Source: Streptomyces diastatochromogenes (GTDB taxonomy: Bacteria > Actinomycetota > Actinomycetes > Streptomycetales > Streptomycetaceae). Taken from it: DNA of 64,000 bases. The notes beneath the pieces were generated by a model. It ran no database searches. It saw only the letters and a program-made list of their open reading frames with translations, and was not told the DNA's origin. The stretch is taken from assembly GCF_002242805.1 (NCBI RefSeq), contig NZ_MCGQ01000035.1, forward strand, positions 1-64,000, in the 5' to 3' direction. A program made the translations under genes and the position numbers. Of this stretch, positions 28,650-40,132 are shown piece after piece; positions within the stretch are counted from its first letter, which is position 1; each line of letters opens with the position of its first letter.

Positions 28650-29759
28650 ATGTCGAAACTCGGCAACCTCGGCGCTCGTCTGCACCGCGGCGAGATCAGC
28701 TACGACTTCGTCGGCAAGCGCAAGATCTGGTACGGCGTCTCGATCCTGATCACCATCACGGCCATCCTCGGCCTGGCGGTGCGCGGCCTGAACATGGGCA
28801 TCGAGTTCCAGGGCGGCGCGGTCTTCACGACGCCGACGAGCATGAGCACGTCGGTCGCGAAGGCGGAGGAGTACGCGAAGTCCGCCTCCGGTCATGACGC
28901 GGTCGTCCAGAAGCTCGGCAACGGCAGCCTGCGCATCCAGATCGCCGGTATCGACACCGACAAGTCGGACCAGATCAAGCAGACGCTGGCCAAGGACCTG
29001 AACCTCAACCCGGAGAAGCTCGCCGCCGACCTGGTCGGCCCGAGCTGGGGCGAGCAGATCGCCAACAAGGCCTGGGAGGGCCTGGCGATCTTCATGATCC
29101 TCGTGGTGATCTACCTGGCGATCGCCTTCGAGTGGCGCATGGCCGTCGCGGCCCTCGTCGCGCTGATCCACGACATCACCATCACGACCGGTATCTACGC
29201 CCTGGTCGGCTTCGAGGTCACGCCCGGTACGGTCATCGGTCTGCTGACGATCCTCGGTTACTCGCTCTACGACACGGTCGTCGTCTTCGACAGCCTCAAG
29301 GAGCAGACGAAGGACATCACCAAGCAGACCCGCTGGACGTACAGCGACATCGCCAACCGGTCGATCAACGGCACGCTGGTCCGCTCCATCAACACCACCG
29401 TGGTCGCGCTGCTGCCGGTGGCGGGCCTGCTGTTCATCGGTGGCGGCTTCCTCGGGGCCGGCACGCTGAACGACATCTCGCTGTCGCTGTTCGTCGGCCT
29501 CGCGGCCGGTGCGTACTCCTCGATCTTCATCGCCACGCCGCTCGTCGCCGACCTCAAGGAGCGCGAGCCGGCGCTGCGGGCGCTCAGGAAGCGGGTCCTG
29601 GCCAAGCGTGCCCAGGCCGCAGCCGAGGAGGACTTCGCGGACGGGCGGTCCGCCGCCGGTGACGAGCCCGACGAGGCCGCTCCCGCCGTGGTGGGTCCCC
29701 GCAACCAGCCGTCGTCCCGCAGCCGGGGCCGCGGCCGCCCCTCGGGGAAGCGCCGATGA
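28650..29759 (+). CDS. secF: Protein translocase subunit SecF
   Basis: A 369-aa partner of SecD. The first helix, the MGIEFQGG motif and five C-terminal membrane segments including the GYSLYDTVVVFDS element are present. A cytoplasmic tail of about 60 residues, acidic and then Arg/Ser-rich, ends the protein. Its stop overlaps the apt start. Confidence 0.96.
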   Translation: MSKLGNLGARLHRGEISYDFVGKRKIWYGVSILITITAILGLAVRGLNMGIEFQGGAVFTTPTSMSTSVAKAEEYAKSASGHDAVVQKLGNGSLRIQIAGIDTDKSDQIKQTLAKDLNLNPEKLAADLVGPSWGEQIANKAWEGLAIFMILVVIYLAIAFEWRMAVAALVALIHDITITTGIYALVGFEVTPGTVIGLLTILGYSLYDTVVVFDSLKEQTKDITKQTRWTYSDIANRSINGTLVRSINTTVVALLPVAGLLFIGGGFLGAGTLNDISLSLFVGLAAGAYSSIFIATPLVADLKEREPALRALRKRVLAKRAQAAAEEDFADGRSAAGDEPDEAAPAVVGPRNQPSSRSRGRGRPSGKRR

Positions 29760-30304
29760 CCGAGCTCGCAGAGATCACGACGCTGCTGCTCAGCCGCATC
29801 CGTGATGTGCCGGACTACCCGGAGCAGGGCGTGATGTTCAAGGACATCACCCCGCTCCTGGCGGACCCGGCGGCCTTCACGGCCCTCACGGACGCGCTGG
29901 CCGAGATCGCCACGAACACCGGCGCGACCAAGGTCGTCGGCCTGGAGGCCCGGGGCTTCATCCTGGGCGCCCCGGTCGCGGTCCGCGCGGGCCTCGGCTT
30001 CATCCCCGTACGCAAGGCGGGCAAGCTCCCCGGGGCGACCCTGCGTCAGGCGTACGACCTGGAGTACGGCTCGGCGGAGATCGAGGTGCACGCGGAGGAC
30101 CTGTCCTCCGGTGACCGTGTGCTGATCGTGGACGACGTCCTCGCCACGGGCGGCACCGCCGAAGCCGCGATCCAGCTCATCCACCGGGCGGGCGCCGAGG
30201 TCTCCGGCCTCGCGGTCCTCATGGAGCTGGGCTTCCTGGACGGTCGTGCCCGTCTGGAGCCGGCGCTGAACGGGGCACCGCTGGAGGCGCTGCTCCAGAT
30301 CTGA
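29756..30304 (+). CDS. apt: Adenine phosphoribosyltransferase
   Basis: A 182-aa purine-salvage enzyme converting adenine and PRPP to AMP. The PRPP-binding motif VLIVDDVLATGGTA near residues 121-134 and the GLEARGFILG element are intact. It overlaps secF by four bases (ATGA). Placement between secF and the (p)ppGpp enzyme gene is conserved in actinobacteria and links purine salvage with stringent control. Confidence 0.96.
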   Translation: MTELAEITTLLLSRIRDVPDYPEQGVMFKDITPLLADPAAFTALTDALAEIATNTGATKVVGLEARGFILGAPVAVRAGLGFIPVRKAGKLPGATLRQAYDLEYGSAEIEVHAEDLSSGDRVLIVDDVLATGGTAEAAIQLIHRAGAEVSGLAVLMELGFLDGRARLEPALNGAPLEALLQI

Positions 30305-30322
30305 CAGATCTGACAGGTCTGA
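30296..30322 (+). repeat. Three tandem 9-bp units at the end of apt
   Basis: CAGATCTGA, CAGATCTGA and CAGGTCTGA follow one another. The first unit is the last two codons and stop of apt; the copies give two further in-frame stops. This is a local tandem duplication. Confidence 0.85.
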
Positions 30323-30344
30323 CGCAACCGAGCACCTGTGCTCC

Positions 30345-30375
30345 ACGGCCGCTCCGGCACCACCGGGGCGGCCGT
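30345..30375 (+). terminator. Terminator after apt
   Basis: ACGGCCGCTCCGG (30345-30357) pairs with CCGGGGCGGCCGT (30363-30375), one T-G pair included, around a five-base loop. No U tract follows. The remaining 198 bp to the next gene should hold its promoter, which I cannot place firmly. Confidence 0.7.
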
Positions 30376-30573
30376 CGCCGTTCGGATGCGGGACACTCGC
30401 CCTATGCCGGGAAAACGTCTCGAAGTCACCTCCCGGAATCCCGCGGCAGCCCCTCGCGTTTCACCGGTAGACGGTCCTCACATCCGCCTGAAGGCGATGA
30501 CTAGGCCCAGGATCGCTACCATGGGGTCTCCGGAGCCTGACCGGGGGACCCGGATCGCGCACGAGGAGTCCTC

Positions 30574-33087
<2,514 letters not shown>

Positions 33088-33118
33088 AACACGCACGCGG
33101 CGGCCGGTCGTAGGCACG

Positions 33119-33163
33119 CACGCGTAAGGGCCCCGTACGCCACGTACGGGGCCCTTACGCGTG
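33119..33163. terminator. Bidirectional 21-bp hairpin between relA and the DUF349 gene
   Basis: A perfect 21-bp stem (33119-33139 with 33143-33163) closes a three-base loop. There is no U tract. It sits between converging genes. Confidence 0.88.
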
Positions 33164-33176
33164 GGAGGCGGGGATC

Positions 33177-34406
33177 TCAGCCGCCGAACTCCTGCAGGCC
33201 CTTCAGAGCCTGGTCCAGGAGCGCCTGGCGGCCCTCCAGCTCCCGCTCCAGCTTGTCGGCCTTGGAGTTGTTGCCCTGGGCGCGCGCCTGCTCGATCTGC
33301 GCCCGCAGCTTGTCCACGGCGGCCTGCAGCTGACCGGTCAGACCCTCGGCACGCGCGCGTGCCTCCGGGTTGGTCCGGCGCCACTCGGCCTCCTCGGCCT
33401 CCTGGATGGCGCGCTCGACCGCGTGCATCCGGCCCTCGACCTTCGGACGCGCGTCCCGCGGGACGTGGCCGATGGCCTCCCAGCGCTCGTTGATCGAGCG
33501 GAAGGCGGCCCGGGCGCCCTTGAGGTCCGTGACCGGGAGGATCTTCTCGGCCTCCCCGGCCAGCTCCTCCTTGAGCTTCAGGTTCTCCGACTGCTCGGCG
33601 TCCCGCTCCGCGAAGACCGAGCTGCGGGCGGCGAAGAACACGTCCTGGGCGCCGCGGAAGCGGTTCCACAGGTCGTCCTCGTGCTCGCGCTGGGCGCGGC
33701 CCGCGGCCTTCCACTCCGCCATCAGCTCGCGGTAGCGCGCCGCCGTCGGACCCCAGTCCGTCGAGCCGGAGAGCGCCTCGGCCTCGGAGACCAGCCGCTC
33801 CTTGGTCTTGCGGGCCTCCTCGCGCTGCGCGTCCAGCTGCGCGAAGTGCCCCTTGCGACGCTTGGAGAACGCCGACCGGGCGTGCGAGAAGCGGTGCCAC
33901 AGCTCGTCGTCGGACTTGCGGTCCAGACGCGGCAGCCCCTTCCAGGTGTCCACCAGGGCCCGCAGCCGTTCGCCGGCGGCCCGCCACTGGTCGGACTGCG
34001 CCAGCTGCTCCGCCTCGACGACCAGGTCCTCCTTGGCCTTGCGGGCCTCGTCGGACTGCTTGGCCCGCTGTACCTTGCGCTCCTCGCGCCGGGCTTCGAC
34101 CGTCGCCACGAGCTTGTCGAGGCGGGCCCGCAGCGCTTCCAGGTCGCCGACCGCGTGGTGCGCGTCCACCTGCTCGCGCAGGTGGTCGATCGCGGTCTGG
34201 GCGTCCTTCGCGGACAGGTCCGTCGTCTGCACTCGCTTCTCGAGGAGGCCGATCTCGACAACCAGGCCCTCGTACTTGCGCTCGAAGTAGGCAAGCGCCT
34301 CCTCAGGGGAGCCGGCCGCCCAGGAACCGACGACCTGCTCGCCGTCGGCCGTACGCACGTACACGGTCCCCGTCTCGTCGACGCGGCCCCACGGGTCGCT
34401 GCTCAC
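33177..34406 (-). CDS. DUF349 repeat protein
   Basis: A 409-aa, highly charged and almost wholly helical soluble protein, with several DUF349 repeats recognisable by W-x-A/D...DLWNRFRGA-type elements (for example DELWHRFSHARSAFSKRR and DDLWNRFRGAQDVFFAARS). A coiled-coil C-terminus is likely. Family function is unknown. The ATG is preceded by GGAGGAGG. It is transcribed toward relA and may be cotranscribed with the cyclophilin gene upstream of it. Confidence 0.88.
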   Translation of the reverse strand: MSSDPWGRVDETGTVYVRTADGEQVVGSWAAGSPEEALAYFERKYEGLVVEIGLLEKRVQTTDLSAKDAQTAIDHLREQVDAHHAVGDLEALRARLDKLVATVEARREERKVQRAKQSDEARKAKEDLVVEAEQLAQSDQWRAAGERLRALVDTWKGLPRLDRKSDDELWHRFSHARSAFSKRRKGHFAQLDAQREEARKTKERLVSEAEALSGSTDWGPTAARYRELMAEWKAAGRAQREHEDDLWNRFRGAQDVFFAARSSVFAERDAEQSENLKLKEELAGEAEKILPVTDLKGARAAFRSINERWEAIGHVPRDARPKVEGRMHAVERAIQEAEEAEWRRTNPEARARAEGLTGQLQAAVDKLRAQIEQARAQGNNSKADKLERELEGRQALLDQALKGLQEFGG

Positions 34407-34422
34407 AGCGCCTCCTCCACAT

Positions 34423-34456
34423 GATGCCTGCGGGGGCCTCAGCGCCCCCGGGCATC
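34423..34456 (-). terminator. Hairpin in the leader of the DUF349 gene
   Basis: GATGCC and CGGGGGC pair with GCCCCCG and GGCATC around a six-base loop, with a two-base bulge. It lies 16 nt from the DUF349 start on the minus strand, after the cyclophilin gene. It could end cyclophilin transcripts or control DUF349 translation. Confidence 0.5.
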
Positions 34457-34559
34457 GTCCACAGTTTCGTCACGGCCAACATAGGCGACCAGCGGGTTGC
34501 CTGTCCGCATCCAGCGCGACCGAATTCCGCAGTTGGCCGTGTTGAGCGTCGCTCCGGCG

Positions 34560-35384
34560 TCAGGACTTGGTGACCGTCGCCTTGTTGATCACGACCGTCG
34601 CGTTCGGGGCACCGTCACCGGCTCCCGTGTTCTCGCCGGCGGCCGCGATCTTGTTCAGCACCTTCATGCCCGCCGCGTCGATCGTGCCGAACGGTGTGTA
34701 ACTGGGCGGCAACGGGCTGTCCTTGTAGACGAGGAAGAACTGGCTGCCGCCGGTGTGCTTCTGGCCGGTGTTGGCCATCGCCACCGTGCCCGCCGGGTAC
34801 TTGTTGCCCTTCAGGCTCGCGTCCTTCAGGTTCTCGTCCGGGATCGTGTAGCCCGGACCGCCGCTGCCGACGCCCGTCGGGTCGCCGCACTGCAGCACGT
34901 AGATGCCGTTCGTGGTCAGGCGGTGGCACTTGGTGTGGTCGAAGAAGCCCTTGCCGGCAAGGAAGTCGAACGAGTTCACCGTGTGCGGGGCCGCCGACGT
35001 CTTCAGCGCGATGCCGATGTCACCGCACGTGGTCGCGAGCTTCATCGTGTACTTCGCCGACGTGTCGATCGACATCGCCGGCTCCTTCTTCCAGGTCTCC
35101 TTCTTGATCGAGCCCGCGGCCGGCTTCGCGCACGGGTCCGGCGCCTTGCTGGACGGCGTGGCGCTCGGCGTGACGTCCGCGCTCGCGTTGGTCTTCTTGT
35201 CGTCGTCGTTCTTCAGCACACCGGTCGTGTACAGCGCGACACTGCCGATCACGACCACGCCCAGCACCGACGCGATCACGGAGTTGCGCATGCGTGCCTT
35301 GCGCCGCGCGCTGGTGCGTCGCTGCTGCTGCCGCAAGAACTTCTCCCGGGCGAGCTGACGCCGCCGCTGCTCCTGGCTGACCAC
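34560..35384 (-). CDS. Membrane-anchored cyclophilin-type peptidyl-prolyl isomerase
   Basis: A 274-aa protein with a basic cytoplasmic N-terminus (Arg/Gln-rich, residues 1-33), one membrane helix (VIASVLGVVVIGSVALYTTGV), a Ser/Thr/Pro linker and an extracellular cyclophilin domain (about residues 100-270). The catalytic-region Arg in CHRLTTNG, QCGDPTG and the SQFF element are visible, so isomerase activity is likely. The two Cys (HxxC and QCG) differ from the usual residues. It would fold secreted proteins at the cell surface. It diverges from the MBL gene. Confidence 0.9.
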   Translation of the reverse strand: MVSQEQRRRQLAREKFLRQQQRRTSARRKARMRNSVIASVLGVVVIGSVALYTTGVLKNDDDKKTNASADVTPSATPSSKAPDPCAKPAAGSIKKETWKKEPAMSIDTSAKYTMKLATTCGDIGIALKTSAAPHTVNSFDFLAGKGFFDHTKCHRLTTNGIYVLQCGDPTGVGSGGPGYTIPDENLKDASLKGNKYPAGTVAMANTGQKHTGGSQFFLVYKDSPLPPSYTPFGTIDAAGMKVLNKIAAAGENTGAGDGAPNATVVINKATVTKS

Positions 35385-35563
35385 CGGGTTCTCTCCTCAT
35401 GCGTGTCGTGTGTCGACCGGTACGCGTGCGTCCTGTGAGCCGACAGACGCGTGTAGCCCCGTACCGTATATGGGTTCGCTGAGGAAACGGCAGCGCCGGT
35501 AGTCTCTGGACCACGGGCGCCGCGCCCGTAAGCCCTCCCGTATCGACACAACGAAGGACGATC

Positions 35564-36271
35564 GTGCTCATTGCCGGGTTCCCCGCCGGGGCCTGGGGGA
35601 CGAACTGTTATCTCGTCGCCCCCGCCGCCGGTGAGGAGTGCGTGATCATCGACCCGGGCCACCAGGCCGCCCAGGGCGTCGAGGAAGCACTGAAGAAGCA
35701 TCGGCTCAAGCCCGTCGCCGTCGTCCTCACCCATGGCCACATCGATCATGTGGCCTCGGTCGTCCCCGTGTGCGGCGCGCACGACGTACCGGCCTGGATC
35801 CACCCCGAGGACCGGTACATGATGAGCGACCCCGAGAAGGCGCTCGGCCGGTCCATCGGCATGCCGCTGATGGGCGAGCTGACCGTGGGGGAGCCGGACG
35901 ACGTCAAGGAGCTGACCGACGGCGCCGGGCTTTCGCTTGCCGGGCTGGAGTTCTCCGTCGCGCACGCACCGGGCCATACCAAGGGGTCGGTGACCTTCCA
36001 GATGCCCGAGACCGCGGACATCCCCTCGGTCTTCTTCTCCGGGGATCTGCTGTTCGCCGGCTCCATCGGACGCACCGATCTGCCGGGTGGCTCCATGGAG
36101 GACATGCTCGACTCGCTGGCCCGCGTGTGCCTGCCGCTCGAGGACTCCACCGTGGTGCTGTCCGGCCACGGCCCCCAGACGACCATCGGCCAGGAGCGCG
36201 CCACCAACCCCTATCTGCGGCAGGTGGCGGCCGGCCAGGGAGCCTCGCAGGCTCCCCGACGAGGAATGTGA
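35564..36271 (+). CDS. MBL-fold metallo-hydrolase (glyoxalase II-like)
   Basis: A 235-aa metallo-beta-lactamase superfamily hydrolase. The metal-binding motif THGHIDH near residues 53-59, a later HAPGHTKGS and the FSGDLLFAGSIGRTD element are present, with the final metal His in LSGHGPQT. The pattern fits the glyoxalase II-like branch that hydrolyses thioesters, but the substrate is unknown. The GTG start is 13 nt from hisS at its other end, and the two are probably cotranscribed. Confidence 0.9.
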   Translation: MLIAGFPAGAWGTNCYLVAPAAGEECVIIDPGHQAAQGVEEALKKHRLKPVAVVLTHGHIDHVASVVPVCGAHDVPAWIHPEDRYMMSDPEKALGRSIGMPLMGELTVGEPDDVKELTDGAGLSLAGLEFSVAHAPGHTKGSVTFQMPETADIPSVFFSGDLLFAGSIGRTDLPGGSMEDMLDSLARVCLPLEDSTVVLSGHGPQTTIGQERATNPYLRQVAAGQGASQAPRRGM

Positions 36272-36284
36272 CGAGAGAGCTTCC

Positions 36285-37547
36285 GTGAGTACCTTTCAGG
36301 CCCCCAAGGGCACGTACGACCTGATCCCGCCGGACTCCGCGACGTACCTGGCGGTCCGCGAGGCGATCGCGGCCCCGCTGCGCAACTCCGGCTACGGCTA
36401 CATCGAGACCCCCGGTTTCGAGAGCGTCGAACTCTTCGCCCGCGGTGTGGGTGAGTCCACCGACATCGTGACCAAGGAGATGTACGCCTTCGAGACCAAG
36501 GGTGGCGACAAGCTGGCCCTGCGTCCCGAGGGAACCGCTTCCGTACTGCGCGCGGCCCTCGAGGCCAACCTGCACAAGGCGGGCAACCTGCCGGTCAAGC
36601 TCTGGTACTCCGGCTCGTACTACCGCTACGAGCGCCCCCAGAAGGGCCGTTACAGGCACTTCTCCCAGGTCGGCGCCGAAGCGATCGGCGCCGAGGACCC
36701 GGCGCTGGACGCCGAGCTGATCATCCTGGCCGACCAGGCGTACCGCTCCCTGGGCCTGAGCAACTTCCGCATCCTGCTCAACAGCCTGGGCGACAAGGAG
36801 TGCCGGCCGGTGTACCGGGCCGCGCTGCAGGACTTCCTGCGCGGCCTGGACCTGGACGAGGACACCCGCAAGCGCACCGAGATCAACCCGCTGCGCGTGC
36901 TCGACGACAAGCGGGAGTCGGTCCAGAAGCAGCTGGGCGGCGCCCCGCTGCTGCGTGACTACCTGTGCGACGCGTGCAAGGCGTACCACGAGGAGGTCCG
37001 CGAGCTGATCACGGCGGCGGGCGTCTCCTTCGAGGACGACGAGAAGCTGGTCCGCGGCCTGGACTACTACACCCGCACCACCTTCGAGTTCGTGCACGAC
37101 GGTCTGGGCTCCCAGTCCGCGGTGGGCGGCGGCGGCCGCTACGACGGCCTGTCCGAGATGATCGGCGGCCCCGCGCTGCCCTCGGTGGGCTGGGCCCTCG
37201 GCGTCGACCGCACGGTCCTCGCCCTGGAGGCCGAGGGCATCGAGCTGGACATCCCGTCCTCGACCAGCGTCTACGCGGTGCCGCTCGGCGAGGAGGCCCG
37301 CCGCGTCCTGTTCGCGAAGGTCACCGAGCTGCGCAAGGCAGGTGTCGCGGCGGACTTCTCGTACGGCGGCAAGGGCCTGAAGGGCGCCATGAAGAACGCC
37401 AACCGCAGCGGGGCCCGCTACACGATCGTGGCCGGCGAGCGCGACCTCGCCGAAGGCGTCGTCCAGCTCAAGGACATGGAGTCCGGCGAGCAGACGGCGG
37501 TCGGTGTCAACGACATCGTGGCCGAGCTGGAGTCGCGGCTCGGCTAG
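36285..37547 (+). CDS. hisS: Histidyl-tRNA synthetase
   Basis: A 420-aa class II synthetase. The start GTG follows a GAGAGAG stretch and gives MSTFQAPKGTYDLIPP, the family opening. Motif 2 (RYERPQKGRYRHFSQ) and the histidine-binding motif LVRGLDYYTRTTFE are present. The anticodon-binding domain forms the last 90 residues. It is paired with the MBL hydrolase gene. Confidence 0.97.
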   Translation: MSTFQAPKGTYDLIPPDSATYLAVREAIAAPLRNSGYGYIETPGFESVELFARGVGESTDIVTKEMYAFETKGGDKLALRPEGTASVLRAALEANLHKAGNLPVKLWYSGSYYRYERPQKGRYRHFSQVGAEAIGAEDPALDAELIILADQAYRSLGLSNFRILLNSLGDKECRPVYRAALQDFLRGLDLDEDTRKRTEINPLRVLDDKRESVQKQLGGAPLLRDYLCDACKAYHEEVRELITAAGVSFEDDEKLVRGLDYYTRTTFEFVHDGLGSQSAVGGGGRYDGLSEMIGGPALPSVGWALGVDRTVLALEAEGIELDIPSSTSVYAVPLGEEARRVLFAKVTELRKAGVAADFSYGGKGLKGAMKNANRSGARYTIVAGERDLAEGVVQLKDMESGEQTAVGVNDIVAELESRLG

Positions 37548-37564
37548 CCGCACACGCGCGCGTG

Positions 37565-37600
37565 GGCGCCGGACACCCCCCGGGGGGTGTCCGGCGCCTT
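37565..37600 (+). terminator. Terminator after hisS
   Basis: A perfect 34-bp palindrome (17-bp arms, half-site GGCGCCGGACACCCCCC) is followed by TTT. The loop would be made of the innermost four bases. Confidence 0.88.
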
Positions 37601-37755
37601 TGTCGTAGGCGGCCGCGGGTGCTGTCCGGAAGCGAACAGGCGGCACCGGTCATACGTACATGCTTATGCGGAGCGAACGGTGCGCACCCAGGTGTGTGCG
37701 GCACAATGACCCGTGCCCGAAGATGGTCCAACTCTCAAGTGACGGAATCGGCGTG

Positions 37756-38412
37756 ATGAGCAAGACGACAGTCAAAGACGTCTCCACGGAGCCCGGGCCC
37801 GAGCGCGCCGCCGACGCACCCCGCACGGTGGGCGGCAGCCGCGCCTTCGCCCTGCTGCTGGTGATCACCGGCGCTGCCGGACTGCTCGCCGCCTGGGTCA
37901 TCACGATCGACAAGTTCAAGCTGCTCGAAGCCAAGGTCGAGGGCAAGACGTTCACCCCCGGGTGCAGCCTCAACCCGGTCGTCTCCTGCGGCAGCGTCAT
38001 GGAGAGCAAGCAGGCCGCCGCCTTCGGCTTCCCGAACCCGATGCTCGGCCTGGTCTGCTACGGCATCGTCATCTGCGTCGGCGTGAGCCTGCTGGCCCGC
38101 GCCCGCTTCCCGCGCTGGTACTGGCTGACCTTCAACTTCGGCACGCTCTTCGGCGTCGCCTTCTGCACCTGGCTGCAGTTCCAGTCCCTGTACCGGATCA
38201 ACGCGCTGTGCCTGTGGTGCTCGCTGGCCTGGGTCGCCACGATCACCATGTTCTGGTACGTCACCTCGTTCAACATCCGCAACGACTTCCTGCCGTCCCC
38301 GCGCTGGCTGAAGTCCTTCTTCGGCGAGTTCACCTGGGTCATGCCGGTCCTGCACATCGGGATCATCGGCATGCTGATCCTGACCCGCTGGTGGGACTTC
38401 TGGACCAGCTGA
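37756..38412 (+). CDS. Vitamin K epoxide reductase (VKOR) family membrane protein
   Basis: A 218-aa membrane oxidoreductase. Four or five membrane segments are visible, with the loop cysteines C70 and C78 and the catalytic CLWC pair (C152, C155), so it can reoxidise thiol-disulfide carriers using quinone. No thioredoxin-like DsbA partner is adjacent. ATG or the GTG one codon before it (37753) could start; about 30 polar residues precede the first helix. It stands alone between two terminators. Confidence 0.92.
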   Translation: MSKTTVKDVSTEPGPERAADAPRTVGGSRAFALLLVITGAAGLLAAWVITIDKFKLLEAKVEGKTFTPGCSLNPVVSCGSVMESKQAAAFGFPNPMLGLVCYGIVICVGVSLLARARFPRWYWLTFNFGTLFGVAFCTWLQFQSLYRINALCLWCSLAWVATITMFWYVTSFNIRNDFLPSPRWLKSFFGEFTWVMPVLHIGIIGMLILTRWWDFWTS

Positions 38413-38425
38413 CGGCACCCTCTCG

Positions 38426-38450
38426 CTGACAGCCCGGGCCGGGTTGTCAG
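38426..38450 (+). terminator. Hairpin after the VKOR gene
   Basis: CTGACAGCCCGG pairs with CCGGGTTGTCAG with one wobble pair, immediately upstream of rarA. It could act as a terminator for VKOR. Confidence 0.5.
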
Positions 38451-38473
38451 TGCGGTGATTTAGGGTTCAAGGC

Positions 38474-39829
38474 GTGGAACCCGACCTGTTCACCGCCGCA
38501 GCAGAGGAACGCCAGGAGAAGGACCCGGCCGGCAGTCCCCTGGCGGTCCGCATGCGCCCGCGCACCCTCGACGAAGTGGTGGGCCAGCAGCACCTGCTCA
38601 AGCCGGGATCCCCGCTGCGCAGACTGGTCGGCGAGGGCAACGGCGGCCCGGCCGGACCGTCCTCGGTGATCCTCTGGGGCCCGCCCGGCACCGGCAAGAC
38701 AACGCTCGCCTACGTCGTCTCCAAGGCCACCAACAAGCGGTTCGTGGAGCTGTCCGCGATCACCGCGGGCGTCAAGGAGGTCCGCGCGGTGATCGACGGA
38801 GCCCGCCGCGCCACCGGCGGCTTCGGCAAGGAGACCGTCCTCTTCCTGGACGAGATCCACCGCTTCAGCAAGGCTCAGCAGGACTCCCTGCTCCCCGCGG
38901 TCGAGAACCGCTGGGTGACCCTGATCGCGGCGACCACGGAGAACCCGTACTTCTCGGTCATCTCCCCGCTGCTCTCCCGCTCCCTCCTCCTCACCCTCGA
39001 ACCCCTCACCGACGACGACATCCGGGGACTGCTGAAGCGGGCGCTGAGCGACGAGCGCGGCCTCAAGGCGGCCGTCTCCCTCCCGGAAGACACCGAGGAC
39101 CACCTCCTGCGCATCGCCGGCGGCGACGCCCGGCGCGCCCTGACCGCCCTGGAGGCCGCCGCCGGGGCCGCCCTCGACCAGGGCGAGACGGAGATCAGCC
39201 TCCAGACCCTGGAGCAGACCGTCGACCGGGCCGCCGTGAAGTACGACCGCGACGGCGACCAGCACTACGACGTCGCCAGCGCCCTCATCAAGTCCATCCG
39301 CGGCTCCGACGTCGACGCCGCCCTGCACTACCTGGCCCGCATGATCGAGGCCGGCGAGGACCCCCGCTTCATCGCCCGCCGCCTGATGATCTCCGCCAGC
39401 GAGGACATCGGCCTGGCCGACCCCCACGCGCTGCCCATCGCGGTCGCCGCCGCCCAGGCCGTCGCCATGATCGGCTTCCCCGAGGCCGCCCTCACCCTCA
39501 GCCACGCCACCATCGCCCTCGCACTCGCCCCCAAGTCCAACGCCGCGACCACCGCGATCGGCGCCGCCATGGAGGACGTACGCAAGGGCCTGGCGGGATC
39601 CGTCCCGCCGCACCTGCGGGACGGGCACTACAAGGGCGCGGCCAAGCTCGGCCACGCGCAGGGCTACGTGTACCCGCACGACCTGCCCGAGGGCATCGCC
39701 CAGCAGCAGTACGCCCCGGACGCCCTCAAGGACCGCGAGTACTACACCCCGACCCGGCACGGCGCCGAGGCCAGATACGCGGACGCCGTCGAATGGACCC
39801 GCAAGCACCTCGGTCGCAAGCGGTCCTGA
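38474..39829 (+). CDS. rarA: Replication-associated recombination protein A
   Basis: A 451-aa AAA+ ATPase of the RarA/MgsA (WRNIP1) family that acts at stalled replication forks. Walker A WGPPGTGKTT, Walker B LFLDEIHRFSKAQQD and the sensor TTENPYFSV are intact. A C-terminal tetramerisation domain with KYDRDGDQHYD and ISASEDIG follows. GTG is the start. rpsD follows after a 303-bp leader region. Confidence 0.95.
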   Translation: MEPDLFTAAAEERQEKDPAGSPLAVRMRPRTLDEVVGQQHLLKPGSPLRRLVGEGNGGPAGPSSVILWGPPGTGKTTLAYVVSKATNKRFVELSAITAGVKEVRAVIDGARRATGGFGKETVLFLDEIHRFSKAQQDSLLPAVENRWVTLIAATTENPYFSVISPLLSRSLLLTLEPLTDDDIRGLLKRALSDERGLKAAVSLPEDTEDHLLRIAGGDARRALTALEAAAGAALDQGETEISLQTLEQTVDRAAVKYDRDGDQHYDVASALIKSIRGSDVDAALHYLARMIEAGEDPRFIARRLMISASEDIGLADPHALPIAVAAAQAVAMIGFPEAALTLSHATIALALAPKSNAATTAIGAAMEDVRKGLAGSVPPHLRDGHYKGAAKLGHAQGYVYPHDLPEGIAQQQYAPDALKDREYYTPTRHGAEARYADAVEWTRKHLGRKRS

Positions 39830-39837
39830 GCGCCCTG

Positions 39838-40132
39838 TAGACTTGCCCGAAGTGCTGAGTCCCGCGCAGTCAGAGTGGGACAACCAGCCGGAGATCCAGT
39901 CCCTCGGGACTGACTCCAGGAGCGTCGCGCACCGTCGAACGGTGTCGCGGGCAGCCCACCACCACCCGGAATCCCGGGAGAGGTCGGTGGGCCACTCGCG
40001 TGCTGCACGTATGTGCCCAGACCAGGGAAGCGGCTGCCCGGCAGGTCCCCTGCGGACCCGGCGGGTTTTCCCGGCTGCGGATGCGACCTCCCTAACTCTG
40101 ACGAGCCGAAAACGACGAAAGAGATAGAGACA
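39838..40132 (+). promoter_or_regulatory. Structured rpsD leader with candidate promoter and attenuator
   Basis: An extended -10 box TGTAGACT (TAGACT at 39838-39843) begins about 290 nt of non-coding RNA before rpsD. Hairpins seen by eye are AGTCCC/GGGACT (39898-39911), ACCGT/ACGGT (39931-39943), GCCCACC/GGTGGGC (39954-39992) and GGTCC/GGACC (40044-40058). The last one is followed by GGCGGGTTTT, which resembles an intrinsic terminator. A leader able to bind S4 is plausible because S4 genes are autoregulated in other bacteria; it is untested here. No gene is supported in this stretch. Confidence 0.5.

Noticed and set aside
26190..29171. 993-residue minus-strand frame across yajC–secD–secF
   Set aside because: It is a shadow of three clear export genes and has no ribosome site or domain.
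39843..40127. Small plus-strand frame in the rpsD leader
   Set aside because: It lacks a ribosome site, overlaps the predicted transcription start and fails to resemble a protein; the hairpins argue for RNA function.
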